From: Dactylonectria macrodidyma
Lineage: Eukaryota; Ascomycota; Sordariomycetes; Hypocreales; Nectriaceae
Length of the DNA: 64,000 nt
Assembly: GCA_020744425.1 (NCBI GenBank)
Contig: JAGMUV010000052.1
Location: forward strand, 124,001-188,000
Direction of reading: 5' to 3'
Shown here: piece after piece, positions 30,728-42,582 of the stretch
How the letters are laid out: the number at the start of each line of letters is the position of its first letter
How positions within the stretch are numbered: the stretch's first letter is position 1
Position numbers and translations under genes: made by a program
Notes under the pieces: model-generated
Told to the model about the DNA's origin: nothing
Seen by the model: only the letters and a program-made list of their open reading frames with translations
The model's database searches: none

Positions 30728-30885
30728 CAGTGGGGCGCAAAAAGTTACGACACATTTTTCGGTACCCCGCTTTCCGTGACACCTTCACCAAAATCATCAT
30801 CAGCTTCGACGACCTATTGCACCACCAATTCAAGTCAGAATGGTATCGCAAATACATCATTCTCCTCACACGAGGAGTGAGGGAA
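30728..30885 (+). mobile_element. Tc1/mariner 5'-end fragment
   Basis: Begins CAGTGGGGCGCAAAAAG after a TA and follows the left end of the complete element at 59868 through GGTACCCCGCTTTCC and the start codon region (ATGGTATCGC.. versus ATGGTGTCGC..). Similarity stops within the first 15 codons; the rest of the element is lost. Confidence 0.78.
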
Positions 30886-31126
30886 CGAGGATGGATGGGC
30901 TTTCGGAGACTTGGGAATCTCGTTCTTTCGATGTCCGGGCATAAGATAGGCGAGGACATGAAAGGTTGCGTCGCAACCTCCCCACCCCACTTGCCCTGAC
31001 ATCTTTCGATCTGGGCTCCGCGGATGTCTGTTCCGTTCCCACGTCAACATGTCTACCTAAACTTTACCTGGAACTAGGCTGCTGAGTAGCCGCCACTGAA
31101 CAGGGCCCTTTCCTCAAGCTAACCTA
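30886..31126. other. Spacer between mariner-type elements
   Basis: No gene recognised. Confidence 0.4.
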
Positions 31127-32514
31127 CAATACGTGGCCAAAAGTCTACGGCCACCCCTCACCCGCGCATCCACCACAAAACAACAACACCACACCACCCC
31201 CATCTTTGAAGTCGAATAACTTTTGATCACAATGTCGCATAACCGTACTTTCGGGCAAATAATTAGCGGCAATCGCAAGCCTAACCATGAGTTTTCTCCC
31301 GAGGCGAAAGGAGCAATGCTGGCCATGCTAGAGGCCGGAAGGTCTGAGAGGGACGTGGCAGAGGAGTTCAGCACGACACACTCAACAGTGCAGCAGATTC
31401 ATAAAAGATTTATTACGGATCACACAGTGGAAAATAAGAAAAGAAAAGGACGTCCCCATGTTCTTACTAACACAGAGAAACGATATATCATTCGAATGGC
31501 CATGAAAGACCGCGACATCACATGGGACGCGCTCACGAGTAACGCGGCTGGGTCAGCATCGCGTCAAACCATCCGCCGAGTTGTTCACACCTATTTCAAG
31601 CGCAAATGGAAAGCAATGAATCGGCCAAAACTTGATAAAGAAAGAGCAAAGATTCGACTTCAATGGTGTCAAACTTGGCTCCCGGATATCGAAGAATTGG
31701 TGCAGGTACGACGCGTTGAAGTTTGTGTGTTTTCATTAGCTCATCTGACTCTAGACAATGTTCTCCGACGAATGTTCAATCGCCAATAAAAGCAGCAACC
31801 CCAACGTCTATTTATTCCGGCATGCTCATGAGAAATACAATAAGGAACTGGTCAATCTAACGGACAATAATAAACCAACAATTTCCCTGATGTTCTGGGC
31901 GGCAATCACCATGGAACATCGTACCCCCATCGTGATGATGGAGAGAGATGAACGCGGCCGCCACCGAGGCTACACAGCTTGGAGCTATCAGCAAGCTCTA
32001 GAGCAAGGTCTTGTTGCTCATTATGATGGCACAATTCATTTTCAGCAGGATAACTCGCGTATTCACACAGCAAATAGCTCTCTCGAATGGCTCAGGAACC
32101 ATGGAGTGGAGTACATTGACTGGCCGCCTTTCAGCCCGGATCTCAACCCCATTGAGAATGTCTGGGCAATTCTGAAGAGACAGCTTCGAAGAGATTTCCC
32201 TCATCTTCATGATTTAAAAGACAATATCGAAAACAGGGCAGAATTGCGCAGATGCATTGAGTTGTCGTGGGCAGCAATCCCCCAGAGCACTATTCGAGGG
32301 ATCATCATGTCACTGGAGCGCCGGCTGCGCGCTGTTATTCGCGCCCGCGGATGGTACACAAAATATTGAAGAGCACGATCAGGGCTATCCAGTACTATTT
32401 TCCTTATATTAATTGACTACGTATTCGCTGCACAATTCGCCTTGGAAACAGGTCCCTCATAATGCGGGTGTGGTGGTGTGGGGGGGGTGGCCGCAGACTT
32501 TTGGCCATCTACTG
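31127..32514 (+). mobile_element. Tc1-type element, apparently complete (1,388 bp)
   Basis: Terminal inverted repeats of 31 bp (31127..31157 and 32484..32514) share TGGCCAAAAGTCT and CGGCCACCCC with four mismatches, and TA flanks both ends (31125-31126, 32515-32516). One spliced transposase gene fills the interior. Confidence 0.9.
31232..32369 (+). CDS. Tc1-type transposase
   Basis: Exon 31232..31705 and exon 31755..32369, with a 49-nt intron (GTACGA..CTCTAG) in phase 0, give 362 aa. N-terminal paired helix-turn-helix: EAGRSERDVAEEFSTTHSTV and a second HTH ending SASRQTIRRV. Catalytic triad: MFSDECS (first Asp), IHFQQDNSRIHTA (second Asp), WPPFSPDLNPIENVWAILK (last Glu). It ends VIRARGWYTKY, as does the other complete element at 59979. 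The upstream in-frame TTG at 31223 is not a likely start. No disabling mutation is visible. Confidence 0.92.
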
Positions 32515-33055
32515 TATCATCCCAGAATTGGCCGGGCGCTTGTGGTGGTAAGCTCGAGCCCCCGTTGTAATTGTGGCGTACGAGTCAAGATACTCGGCCC
32601 GACAACCCTTGTAGACTGTATCCCCAGCCTCTTAGTGATCAAGCTGAAGACAAAATCATTTGAAAACCACCATCCAATTGAGCAAGTCGGTTATCACTTG
32701 TCGCACAAGTGCACTAAGCTCATGAGTCAAGGCTCGATGGCGTTCGATGGCGTTTTCAGCCAACCAGCCGAATCAAGCAAGTTTGAGAAGAAATCAGGGG
32801 AAATACGGGGAAGTGACCTGCAGCCGCTGAGTCGAGCTGCATCACGCAGATAGCCCAATACGCGCTCTAATACCCCGCGTGGGGAAGAGGGGGGCTTAAG
32901 ATTCCTTATCACAAGGAGAAGGCCCGTCGCCACATTTACATCGCGCTGCCTGGAGAGTAAGTCAGACGATCGACGAGGTAAACGTCTGTTCATCAAGTGC
33001 ACAAGGCGTCGATCACCCTTCCTCTCATTATTCTCTGAATTCATCTGGAACCAAA
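32515..33055. other. Promoter/5' UTR of the first sugar transporter
   Basis: No gene recognised between the Tc1 element and the MFS start codon. Confidence 0.5.
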
Positions 33056-35027
33056 ATGTTGTTCAATTCGAATTACAACTCAGATGACACCAGCAGGGAC
33101 GAGATAGTGTTGATACCCATCAAGTCGAAATCTGGCTTCTCGCATTCCGAACCGTCGATCCGGGAGCCTGTGCCAACGCATGGAGAAGAGCTATCGCAAG
33201 TCCCGGCTCACACCTCCAATGTCTACGCCGAAAGACTGAGTAACATGCTATGGCTTCCTCGCGAGTCGACAAGCTCGGACGAGACAGGCGCGCGCGTCCG
33301 ACGTGGCCTGGCCGCGGAAAAGGACCTGACGCTCCTTGGGTGCTGTAAGCAGTATCCCAAAGCCATTGCGTGGTCGTTGGTTTTGTTCCTTACTGTCGTC
33401 ATGGAGGCCTACGACAAGTCGCTCATCTCTGGCTTCATCGCGCTGCCGACCTTCAGGCGCAGGTACGGCGAGCCTCGACTGCCGCTCGCGGATTCTCCCG
33501 ATGAGCAGGTCTACGACATTTCGCCGCTATGGCAGATGGGGTTGCAGAACGCGGCTGTTGGTTGTGAAATCATTGGGCTCCTTGCCCATGGTTATGCCAC
33601 GTACATCATCGGATACCGGAAGATGATGATTGTTAGTCTGGTCTGGATGTGTCTCGCGGTATTTCCTGCCTTCTTTGCCCACAACATCGTCTTGTTGTTG
33701 GCTTCCCAAGCTCTATGTGGTATGTCTAGCACCAGCCTGTTCTCTTGTTTCTTTCCTGCTGCTGTGGCTCTACTACGCCTTCAGAACTAATCGTTACATC
33801 GCAAGGTCTCTCATGGGGCGTTATTCAAACATTGGCTGCAACATATGCTGCAGAGGTCGTCCCCTCAGTTGTGCGAGCATGTGTTTTGAGCAATGTCAAC
33901 ATGTGCTGGCTTATTGGACAGCTCTTGGGCACTGGTATCCTCCGTTCACTCGTTCATAATACCTCTCAATGGTCTTATCGCCTGCCGTTTGCTTTACAAT
34001 GGGCCTGGGCGGCTCCCTTGTTGTGCAGCGTCTACTTTGCGCCAGAAAGTCCCTGTAAGGCCCCACAACCTCGGTGATTTTAAGCCTGTTTCGTTCTGAC
34101 TAGGCCGTCATAGGGTGGCTCGTTCGACATGGGAGAGAGACAGAAGCTCGGCAATCTCTTAGACGCCTCACAAGCAACAAACGTCTTGACATTGACGACA
34201 CGGTTACTGTCATGCAACATGTCAACTCGATCGAACAAAAGCTAAACTACGGCGGCGGAAGCTACGCAGACTTATTCAAAGGTGCAAACCGCCACAGAAC
34301 AGAGATTTCATGCATGGTCTGGTCATGCCAGGCCATGTGTGGCGCCACCTTGATTGGCTATGCCCCCTACTTCCTCGAACAAGCCGGCTTCGAATCCTCC
34401 AAGTCCTTCACTCTTGCCACTGGGATGTATGCCATGGGTATCTTCGGGGGCGTGATATCTTGGCTTCTCCTCTCCATCGTTGGCCGTCGTCGGCTTTATC
34501 TCTCAGGGTTAGTGGCATCAGTCCTTATTCTCACTGCAGGCGGCATCATCTCCGTCGTCCTAGAGGGACACCCTGCCATGAATTGGGCGCTGGGGTCACT
34601 CATCATTCTGATGGCCTTTACCTACAATATAACTATCGGCCCTACCTGCTACGTCATCGTCGCCGAGATCCCTTCGACACGTCTTAGAGTGAAGACGGTC
34701 GCTCTCGCAAGGGTGGGATACAACATGTTTACAATTCTCAACAACGTTTTAGCACCACAAATGCTGAATCCGACCGCGTGGAACCTGGCTGGCAAGTCTT
34801 GCTTTGTGTATGCTGGAACGGCTCTTCTATGTCTTATTTGGTGTTACTTCCGCTTGCCGGAAACGAAGAAGCTATCCTATCTTGAGTTGGACATGCTTTT
34901 TGAGAAGGGCGCTCCGACGGCCAAGTTCAAGGAGCTACAAGAGAGGTTGGCTAAGACGGCGTATCTTTCAATGTCACGGGCAGAACGTTTGAGGAATGCT
35001 TGGCATGGGTGGCTTGCTTACTCGTAA
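33056..35027 (+). CDS. MFS sugar transporter, maltose-permease type (copy 1)
   Basis: Exons 33056..33719, 33806..34054 and 34114..35027 give 608 aa; both introns are phase 1. The cytosolic N terminus is about 110 residues. Then follow YPKAIAWSLVLFLTVVMEAY (helix 1), DKSLISGF, WQMGLQNAAVGCEIIGLLAH, GYRKMMI (loop 2-3), SYRLPFALQWAWAAPLL, ESPWWLVRH, VVGRRR-like SIVGRRRLYLSGL, VIVAEIPSTRLRVKTVALAR and RLPETKKLSYLELDMLFEK. These are sugar-porter signatures, closest in my reading to alpha-glucoside:H+ symporters of the MAL/MPH type in the plasma membrane. Exact sugar unknown. Its nearest relative in the window is the gene at 40084, with identical intron positions and ending (NAWHGWLAYS). Confidence 0.92.
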
Positions 35028-35911
35028 ATGAAAGTGTTACTCAACTTGGTGTAATACTACCTACATAGCTATGGGACACTATAATTAATGTACTATTTCA
35101 TTTTTTCACGCTACAAGGCCTCCCTTTAAATGGTTGTGAAATAACCGAGAGGCATCAACAAGATCTCTACAAGGTGGCTGCGCGTATCGCCATGCGTTGT
35201 GCTTGTCAGTAGTACCAATGGCAAACATCTCTACGGATCAAGGGGCTTGACGGCTAGAATGGTGGGCTCAGATAACAAGTTACGATATTTTTAAGAACGC
35301 TAGCTTCCTTTGCCTTTTCTTCTTCTTTGTCTTTGAGGACAGAGCTCTAGTCTCGATGCTCCTTAGGATGTCAACCGAGCGTGACCCCTGTTGGAGAACA
35401 AACAAATTCATTTCGGGCATGTTGCTCGCAGATTCAGGTGCGCAAACTACTGCAAGCGTTTGGAGTTGTAATTGTACGACATGGTTGTTCGAGAGATCCC
35501 ATGTCGGGCCGACAAAAACTAGCGTCACACGCGTCAAGCAAGGTTTGAGGCTAACTCATTACTGTTATACGAACTCAGTTTCCAGTCAGGATTGTTTCCA
35601 GAAACCTCCCCCGGCCGCCCTAGCGCCCTGTGTGAGCGAGTCCAGGCTTTTGTCGGTCCGACAAGACTTCCCACAAGTGGCTCACGAGTCGAGACGCCAA
35701 ACCCTCAGCAGCAATCTGCTTTTATGTTGTTACGACCAGGATAGAACGTGGAGACGTGTTTGGAGATGATTTAAGATTCCCCAGATTCCCCAGATTCCCC
35801 AGATTCCATTGAACTTTTTGCACTCAAGCACAACGCGCACATTCTTTTCCTCTCCACACCCCCCGGATTTTCTTCGAGTTTAGACTTTGTTCTGATCGAC
35901 CTGCCGTCGCT
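35028..35911. other. Intergenic between transporter genes
   Basis: Contains a 9-bp tandem repeat near the right end and otherwise no recognised gene. Presumably the 3' UTR of copy 1 and promoter of the second transporter. Confidence 0.5.
35774..35807 (+). repeat. 9-bp tandem repeat (AGATTCCCC)
   Basis: 3.8 copies of AGATTCCCC about 100 bp before the start codon of the second transporter. The motif resembles the CCCCT-type stress element read on the opposite strand (GGGGAATCT), but that is only suggestive. Confidence 0.85.
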
Positions 35912-37613
35912 ATGGCTTCTTCGCCCAAAATCTCCCCCACTCAACTCGAGGATGTTGTAGCCCCAGACCCGGGACTCGGTACCCAGGGATGGGACGACGT
36001 CGACAAAGTCGATGCTCGGCAGGCCACCGACCTCGAGCACAGCCTCACTCTACGTGACAGCTTCCGGCTCTACCCCAAGGCCATCGGCTTCTCCCTCCTT
36101 TTCTCGACTGCTATCATCATGGAAGGATACGACCTTTCTCTCCTGGGAAGTTTCTACGGTTACGATGCGTAAGCCATTTTCGCAACCCTAAGTCATCTAG
36201 AAAGACAAATACTGATTCGTGGGCGATAGTTTCAAGGACAAGTTCGGCAACGAGGTTGACTCCGAAGAGAGTAAAATCATCTCAGCTGATTGGCAGACGT
36301 ACATCCAAGTGGGCGGCATGTGTGGCCAAATCATCGGTCTCTACCTCAACGGATGGATCTCGGATGCCATTGGCTACAAGAAAACCATGCTGGCTTCCCA
36401 AACTCTCATGATCGCCCTGATCTTCTTCCCCTTCTTCGCCAATAACCTCTCTACCCTCCTCGCCGGCAACATCCTCCTCGGTATTCCGTGGGGCGTCTTC
36501 CAAACGCTCACGCTTGCCTATGCCTCGGACATTGCGCCCATGGTCCTTCGCCCCTACTTGACTGCCTATGTGAACCTCTGTTGGGTCATCGGCCAGCTTT
36601 TCGCAGCCGGTGTGCTCCGTGGCTTTAGTTCCATGGGCGGCGACTGGTCCTACCGCATCCCTTTTGCCCTCCAGTGGTTGTGGCCGCCATTCATTATGAT
36701 TGGCACGCTGTTCGCTCCCGAGTCCCCGTGGTGGCTCGTCCGAAAGGACAGACTCGATGACGCTAGACGGGCGATCCTCAAGCTTGTCTCTCAGTGCGAT
36801 ATTCCATTCAACGCCGATGCCCAGGTGGCCATGCTCAAGGCCACTAACGACATGGAGATTGAACATTCTGCTGGAACTAACTACTGGCATTGCCTCATGC
36901 GCAGCGACTTGCGCAGGACTGAAATCGCTTCCATCAGTTACACTGCTCAGGCAATGTGCGGAAGCGTTCTAATGGGCTATTCGGTTCAGTTCTATCTCGA
37001 GGCTGGTCTCTCCCCCGAGAGGTCTTTGGACTTTAACGTCTTGCAATATTCCGTCGGCGCTATCGGAGTCGTCCTCTCTTGGTTCTGGATGTCGCGCGTC
37101 GGCCGTCGCACGATCTATCTCGTCGGCATGGCCTCGCTCTTTGTCATTCTCGTCATCGTCGGCGCCCTCGGATTCGCTGACCAGTCCAATTCCGCTGTCG
37201 GCTGGGCCATTGGCAGTCTGCTTGTCTTTTATACCTTCATGTATGACATGGCAATTGGGCCTATCTGCTATACCATCGTTGCCGAGATTCCTTCTACTCG
37301 GCTCAAAGGCAAAACTATCGTCTTGGCCCGCAACTTCAACAACATGGCTGGCTTGATTAACAACACACTGATGCCTCGCATGCTGGGCCGCAACTCTTGG
37401 AACTGGGGCGCAAAGACCGGTCTCTTCTGGGCTGCCTGGTGTCTTGTCATATTTATCTGGGCCTTCTTCCGCTTGCCTGAGCCCAAGGATCGAACATACG
37501 GTGAACTCGATCTTCTTTTCGAGCATGGAGTCAGCGCACGCAAGTTTGCAAGCACCCAGGTTGACCAATTTCCCGTTTCCGGCCGAGAAACAGATAAGGT
37601 CCAGGCTCAGTAG
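35912..37613 (+). CDS. MFS sugar transporter, maltose-permease type (copy 2)
   Basis: Exon 35912..36168 and exon 36230..37613, with a 61-nt phase-2 intron (GTAAGC..CGATAG), give 546 aa. Motifs: LYPKAIGFSLLFSTAIIMEG, YDLSLLGSFYG, WISDAIGYKKTML, ILLGIPWGVFQTLTLAYASD, SYRIPFALQWLWPPFIMIG, ESPWWLVRKDRLDDARRAI, SRVGRRTIYLVG, TIVAEIPSTRLKGKTIVLAR and LPEPKDRTYGELDLLFEHGV. These place it firmly in the fungal alpha-glucoside/maltose permease branch of the sugar-porter family. It is more diverged than the other two copies and has a different intron, so it is probably an older paralogue. Substrate not determinable. Confidence 0.93.
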
Positions 37614-40083
37614 GCTAGAGTTTATGGCTGAGGCGATTGAAGAAGATGAGTCCACGCGGAGACTGTGAAGCTTGATGGGTTGAGTTGGACGGCGTCTCGC
37701 AAGCCGTGCAGCAATTGACCAGCACTTTCTCCGCATTGTCGCCGACCCTGCCGACACACTTCCCAATCTCGGGGTTGGTATGATATGACCATCTTCGTCA
37801 TCTTGAGACGCTTGTCCAAAGACTTTGCTGATGTATTGTAGGTCCCGGAAGCTAACAAGTCTGAGAAGTGGTGATGAGGCATCGCCGGGGTATAACGTCA
37901 CGTTGCAATTAAATTCTTAAAGCACATGAGCAATTGCTGGAGTGGATGGGCGTCACTTTGCTATCCCATCGTGACCTCTAGTATCGCCACTCATGACATC
38001 CTACTATAACTACCATAGCGGCGCAAGAGTGCTCGATCCTACCACACTTTTGGAGCCTTAAATTCAATTTGGACAGGATGAAGCTGCGGCGGAACATGGC
38101 TTTTTTTAGTTCGTCAACTAAACTGACTAATTTTCGCATATGGCCTAAGTGCCGAAATATAGTAGATAGCGGCAGTTGCCGTCGTGTCTTGCCCCTGATG
38201 TCAGAGTATCATCACTCTATGTAAGAACTAGAAGGCAAGTGCAGAGCTAAGGCGGGGAGGGTTTAGGATTTGTACTAGTGCCATAGACGAAGCTGAGTCG
38301 AGAGGTGGTTGCCAACTGTGTTTCACCAATCAATCCGTCGACAGTATGGTAGGGGCTTTAATAAATTTTCAACCTCCATTTCCGAGAACAGGGGTATCTG
38401 TAGGTCACTCTTTGAGCTCCAGCGTGTATTCTTGCTAAGAAGTTTAGCGCTTTTTATGATCAGGACTTAACCTGGGATACATAGTGCAGCTGAATAGCGA
38501 CTAGGCTAGACATGGGATCTCCGGTATAGAGGAGGTGTGAATACTTAGTGCCCCTGCCATCGTAAACTTAGTTTTTCTAGCTTCAAAAGAGGCGAGTTCT
38601 AGACTTTAGGAGCCTGGGATTCATGGTATAAGGTGTGTGGGGGGGTTCCGCAGTTGCATAACCATCGGTCAATTTTTTTGTTTTCACATGACAATATAGT
38701 CTCGTTTTCTGGAGGCCGTAACAAGTAACAATCGTGATTTTATTCTAGGCCGCGACGCCTGTGTTCTAAACCATGAGCGCCTAGCTATTCTCCTGCACTA
38801 CTTCTCCTCTACTACGGGGTCGTAGAGGCAGCTGTGGCTAGCGTTGAGGTGGTAGGTGCGACCGATGACCGTCTTAATGACTCTAGACTGCAAGTCCATG
38901 TTAGTGGTAGGCACACGAAGAAAAAAGCCACTTGGCATTTCATCCTCTCGCTTCTAATTTGCACCGAGCAATGCTGGGCGATTTTGGATAACTATTACAA
39001 CTGAGTGTCCTAGGCCATGTGATAGGATAAAGAAAAATGGCATTAAAAGACTGAAATTCCTACCACCGCGCAGGATCATATTTAGGACTTTCATATCAGC
39101 AGTAAACTTCTGGGAGCTTGCAGGATAGCAAAGGCTACAAGGTTTACCGATCCGTGTTTTACGCACCGTGCTGGCTTAAAAAGCTCGTGCGGTAAAAGTC
39201 TAGATCACAGAGGACGGGATGGATTTCGAGCGACGCTGGAAATCCGGGAGGAAAAAAGGGGCTTCTGGAGACTCAGGTATATTTTGCGAGAGGGTTGGGG
39301 CTATTTAGGGTTGGTGGGGGGTGGGGGAGCTGGGGACTGGGGTGTGGTGTGTCCGCTAGGTGTATGCGTAAAATGGTGGTTTTAGAGGCTAGTGATGATG
39401 GCTCCACCTACTTTCAGGCTCCTGCCGTCGCAGAAAGCTCACACGGCATGTTGAAAAGTGGGTTCCAACAGAGAAACCAGGGTTCCTGAGCCAGACCAAG
39501 CCAAAGTGAAGAGCTAGCCACCAGGCTGAGCAAAGGTGGCGGTAACCTACCCCAGGACTGCCAGTCGCCGTGCCGGCTCGTTGGGGACAGGCCGTACTAT
39601 TATTGGCTACCTATGAGGTGTTCATTTAGCCACGCTTCTCTCTCTCGAGTCATTACGTCCCCGAGACTCTGCCTAAGAGGCGTATCCGCGGCGAAGTGCG
39701 GGGAAATAAACTTCTGGAGTCGGACGATTGGGTGAGAATCTGGGGGAAAAGCAAGCCATTATTCTCTTCCAAGTTCGAGGTGGTATTGCTCTCTTACTCA
39801 ATTCCCAGGTAGTCATAAGTCATGCACAGCCATATGAATTGAGAGTGGCTGATGTGGCAGAGACAGGGTGTTGCATTCATAAGGCAGGCTTCTTTATTAA
39901 ATGTGGTGCTTACCTTCCCTCTCTCGAAAACCGACCTTCTGGCACAGATCCCAACATCACCTCTGCCAAGTACCAGGAGCTTAAGACTTGGCGCGACTCC
40001 CTATTTTCTTTCTGTATCTCCAGCGCCACATCAACCGACAACCCCTCGTTCCACTGGCATGTTTTCAGACCCACAAGCCCATA
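37614..40083. other. Long intergenic region, 2.5 kb
   Basis: No gene, transposon terminus or RNA is recognised. Base composition shifts to AT-rich after about 37900. It contains a short poly-G run near 38639 and a G-rich tract at 39291-39350. Some of it could be decayed repeats beyond recognition by eye. Confidence 0.45.
39291..39350 (+). other. G-rich tract with quadruplex potential
   Basis: Multiple closely spaced G runs (GGGTTGGGG, TTTAGGGTTGG, GGGGGGTGGGGGAGC, TGGGGACTGGGG) satisfy the usual four-run pattern for a G-quadruplex on the plus strand. Confidence 0.6.
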
Positions 40084-42002
40084 ATGCTTTGTTTCAGTCC
40101 AGCTCCGAAGGCAGACAGCGGCGATGAGATTGCGCTGGTCGAAATACATAGTGTCAAAGAAGACTCCGTCACGGACAAGCCTCATGGCTTATCCATGACT
40201 GGGGTCCCATCACCTTCTCATGTCACCATAAACACCATGGACATGCTGCCGCCTCCGCGCCTGTCCGCGAGCTCTGAGGATCTGCCAGCAAATGTTCGGC
40301 GCGTATTGCACAACGAGCGAAAATTAACGTTCCTCAGATGCTGTCGCCTGTATCCTAAGGCCGTGGCCTGGTCGCTACTGCTCTTCTGCACCGTTATTAT
40401 GGAGGCCTACGACAAGTCGCTCATCTCGGGCTTCATCGCCTTTCCCGCGTTTCAGCGGCGATATGGGTCACCAACCAAGTCACTGGCACGCTCGCCCGAG
40501 GAGCAGCGCTACGAGATCTCACCCACGTGGCAAATGGGTCTGCAAAACGCCGCGGTAGTCTGCGAAATCATCGGTCTCCTAGCACATGGGTATATCACCT
40601 ATACCATCGGATATCGGAAGATGATGATTGCAAGCCTCCTCTGGATGTGTATCGCTGTGTTCCCAGCATTTTTTGCAACCAACATCAAGGTCCTGCTAGC
40701 CGCGCAAGCATTATGTGGTACAGATCTCCCCTGATTTGCTTACGAGTCCGTGAACTAATAAAAGTCGACCATAGGAATACCATGGGGTGTCATTCAAACG
40801 CTCGCAGCGACATACGCAGCCGAAGTCGTGCCATCTACCTTGCGAGCATGCGTGTTGAGCAACGTAAACATGTGCTGGCTTGTTGGGCAGCTGATTGGGA
40901 CTGGCGTCCTCCGCATCCTTGTGCAGAACGAGTCCGAGTGGTCCTATCGCCTTCCATTCGCATTGCAATGGGCCTGGGCGGGCCCCTTATTAATCGGTGT
41001 TTATCTGGCCCCTGATAGCCCTTGTAAGGAACTCCCTTTTAGCGTCATACTTGGTCCATGGGGCTTAGCTAACTCATGCTCGTGACAGGGTGGTTAATTC
41101 GTCATGAAAGGCAGGCAGACGCCCGCCGCTCTCTTGCCCGGCTCTGCAACGGGAACGTTCTTGACATTGAAGACACGATAACCGTGATGGAGCACACAAA
41201 CATGATCGAAAAGAAGTACAAACACGGGGGTTCGAGCTACAAGGACTGTTTTAGAGGCGCAAACCTGCGCAGGACCGAAATAGCATGTGTCGTCTGGTCA
41301 TGCCAGGCGCTTTGCGGCTCCACCTTGACTGGATACGCACCATACTTCCTCTCACAGGCCGGTTTCGACCCGTCGCATTCTTTCAGCCTCTCAACCGGCA
41401 TGTATGCCATAGGTATCCTAGGAGGTATGATCTCTTGGGTTCTCCTCTCCGTTGTTGGTCGTCGCAGACTTTATATTTCAGGCCTGTTTTCAGCTGTCCT
41501 CCTTTTGGTTATTGGTGGCATACTCTCGGTAGTCTGGAGCAAACCTACTGGAGTGAACTGGGCTCTAGGTGGCTTGATCATTTTTATGACCTTCACTTAC
41601 AACCTGACCATTGGCCCTGTGTGTTACGTCCTGGTTGCTGAAATCCCCTCAACCCGACTGCGTGTCAAGACCGTCGCGCTCGCCAGGGTAACATACAATA
41701 TCTTCATTATCATCAACAATGTCTTGGCCCCCCAGATGTTAAACCCGACTGCCTGGAATCTTAAAGGAAAGGTGTGCTTTGTCTACGCTAGCACGGCCTT
41801 CCTTTGCCTACTTTGGTGCTATTATCGACTGCCTGAAACAAAGAAGCTATCTTACCTAGAACTAGACATTCTCTTCGAGAAACGGGCCCCGACAAAGAAA
41901 TTCAGGCAACTTCAAACTAGGTTGGAAAATAGCGCCTACATCTCTGCTTCCACCACGGATAGACTGAGAAATGCCTGGCACGGATGGTTGGCATACTCCT
42001 AG
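40084..42002 (+). CDS. MFS sugar transporter, maltose-permease type (copy 3)
   Basis: Exons 40084..40717, 40775..41023 and 41089..42002 give 598 aa with two phase-1 introns placed exactly as in copy 1. Motifs repeat those of copy 1: YPKAVAWSLLLFCTVIMEAY, WQMGLQNAAVVCEIIGLLAH, GIPWGVIQTLAATYAAEVVP, SYRLPFALQWAWAGPLLIG, WWLIRHERQADARRSLARL, VVGRRRLYISGL, LVAEIPSTRLRVKTVALARV and RLPETKKLSYLELDILFEK; it also ends RNAWHGWLAYS. The start MLCFSPAPKAD was chosen over an upstream in-frame ATG at 39988 because the added stretch lacks family likeness. Likely plasma-membrane sugar:H+ symporter. Copies 1 and 3 are a duplication pair flanking copy 2. Confidence 0.92.
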
Positions 42003-42300
42003 GGCAAATTTAACGCCAGGTGTCGCAAGTCAGGCATGATCTCAATGAGCCTCAGGAAACAACGGCACTTAGTAATCAAACTGTGTGCTTCAAGTAAAAT
42101 CTGTGGGATGGAGTACCCCGCACTTTAGACATTTTTTTAATCAATCAACACACTACTGCTGCTGCTCATTATCGATTTACCTGATCTTTGGTCCTTTTAG
42201 CACGCTCAGTGCGACACCAGGCGTGGGGCTGTCGTGTTGCTGGGGTTCCCTATCCCATGGGCTGTCATAGACCTCCGTGGCGGTCACGACAGGGCGGTGT
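42003..42300. other. 3' UTR of copy 3 and spacer
   Basis: No gene recognised. Confidence 0.45.
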
Positions 42301-42530
42301 CCGGTCCAATTAAAATGCCGCAAATGAAAGGTACATCCTGGCCCACCTAAATTAGCCTATGATAGAAGTCTCAACAATCTGGCGAGTTATAAATGGTAAC
42401 ATCACACTTATCGCATCCGTTCGTTGATTGCCGCTGCGGCTGTGGCCTCCTTCTATTGCCGCTCACCCTTGCTAAGGGCTTCCTTTTTACACTCTTCAAC
42501 CTGATTTCTCCGATCCATATACTCTGACGA
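42301..42530 (-). pseudogene. piggyBac C-terminal relic
   Basis: The minus strand reads RKPLARVSGNRRRPQPQRQS, then NGCDKCDVTIYNSPDC, a TGA where the family has Trp, then DFYHRLI and stop, parallel to CRICNVAICKSKHCWDFYHH in the intact element at 3356. The following non-coding sequence (TTTTAATTGG region) also matches the intact element's 3' end. Only the Cys-rich domain and 3' flank remain. Confidence 0.72.
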
Positions 42531-42582
42531 GGAATGCAATCTAATTTTTTCCCTCTTGAGATGTAATTGTGCCTATTCAATA

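Noticed and set aside
36969..37901. 310-aa antisense frame over transporter copy 2
   Set aside because: Mirror of a well-supported MFS gene; no domain of its own.
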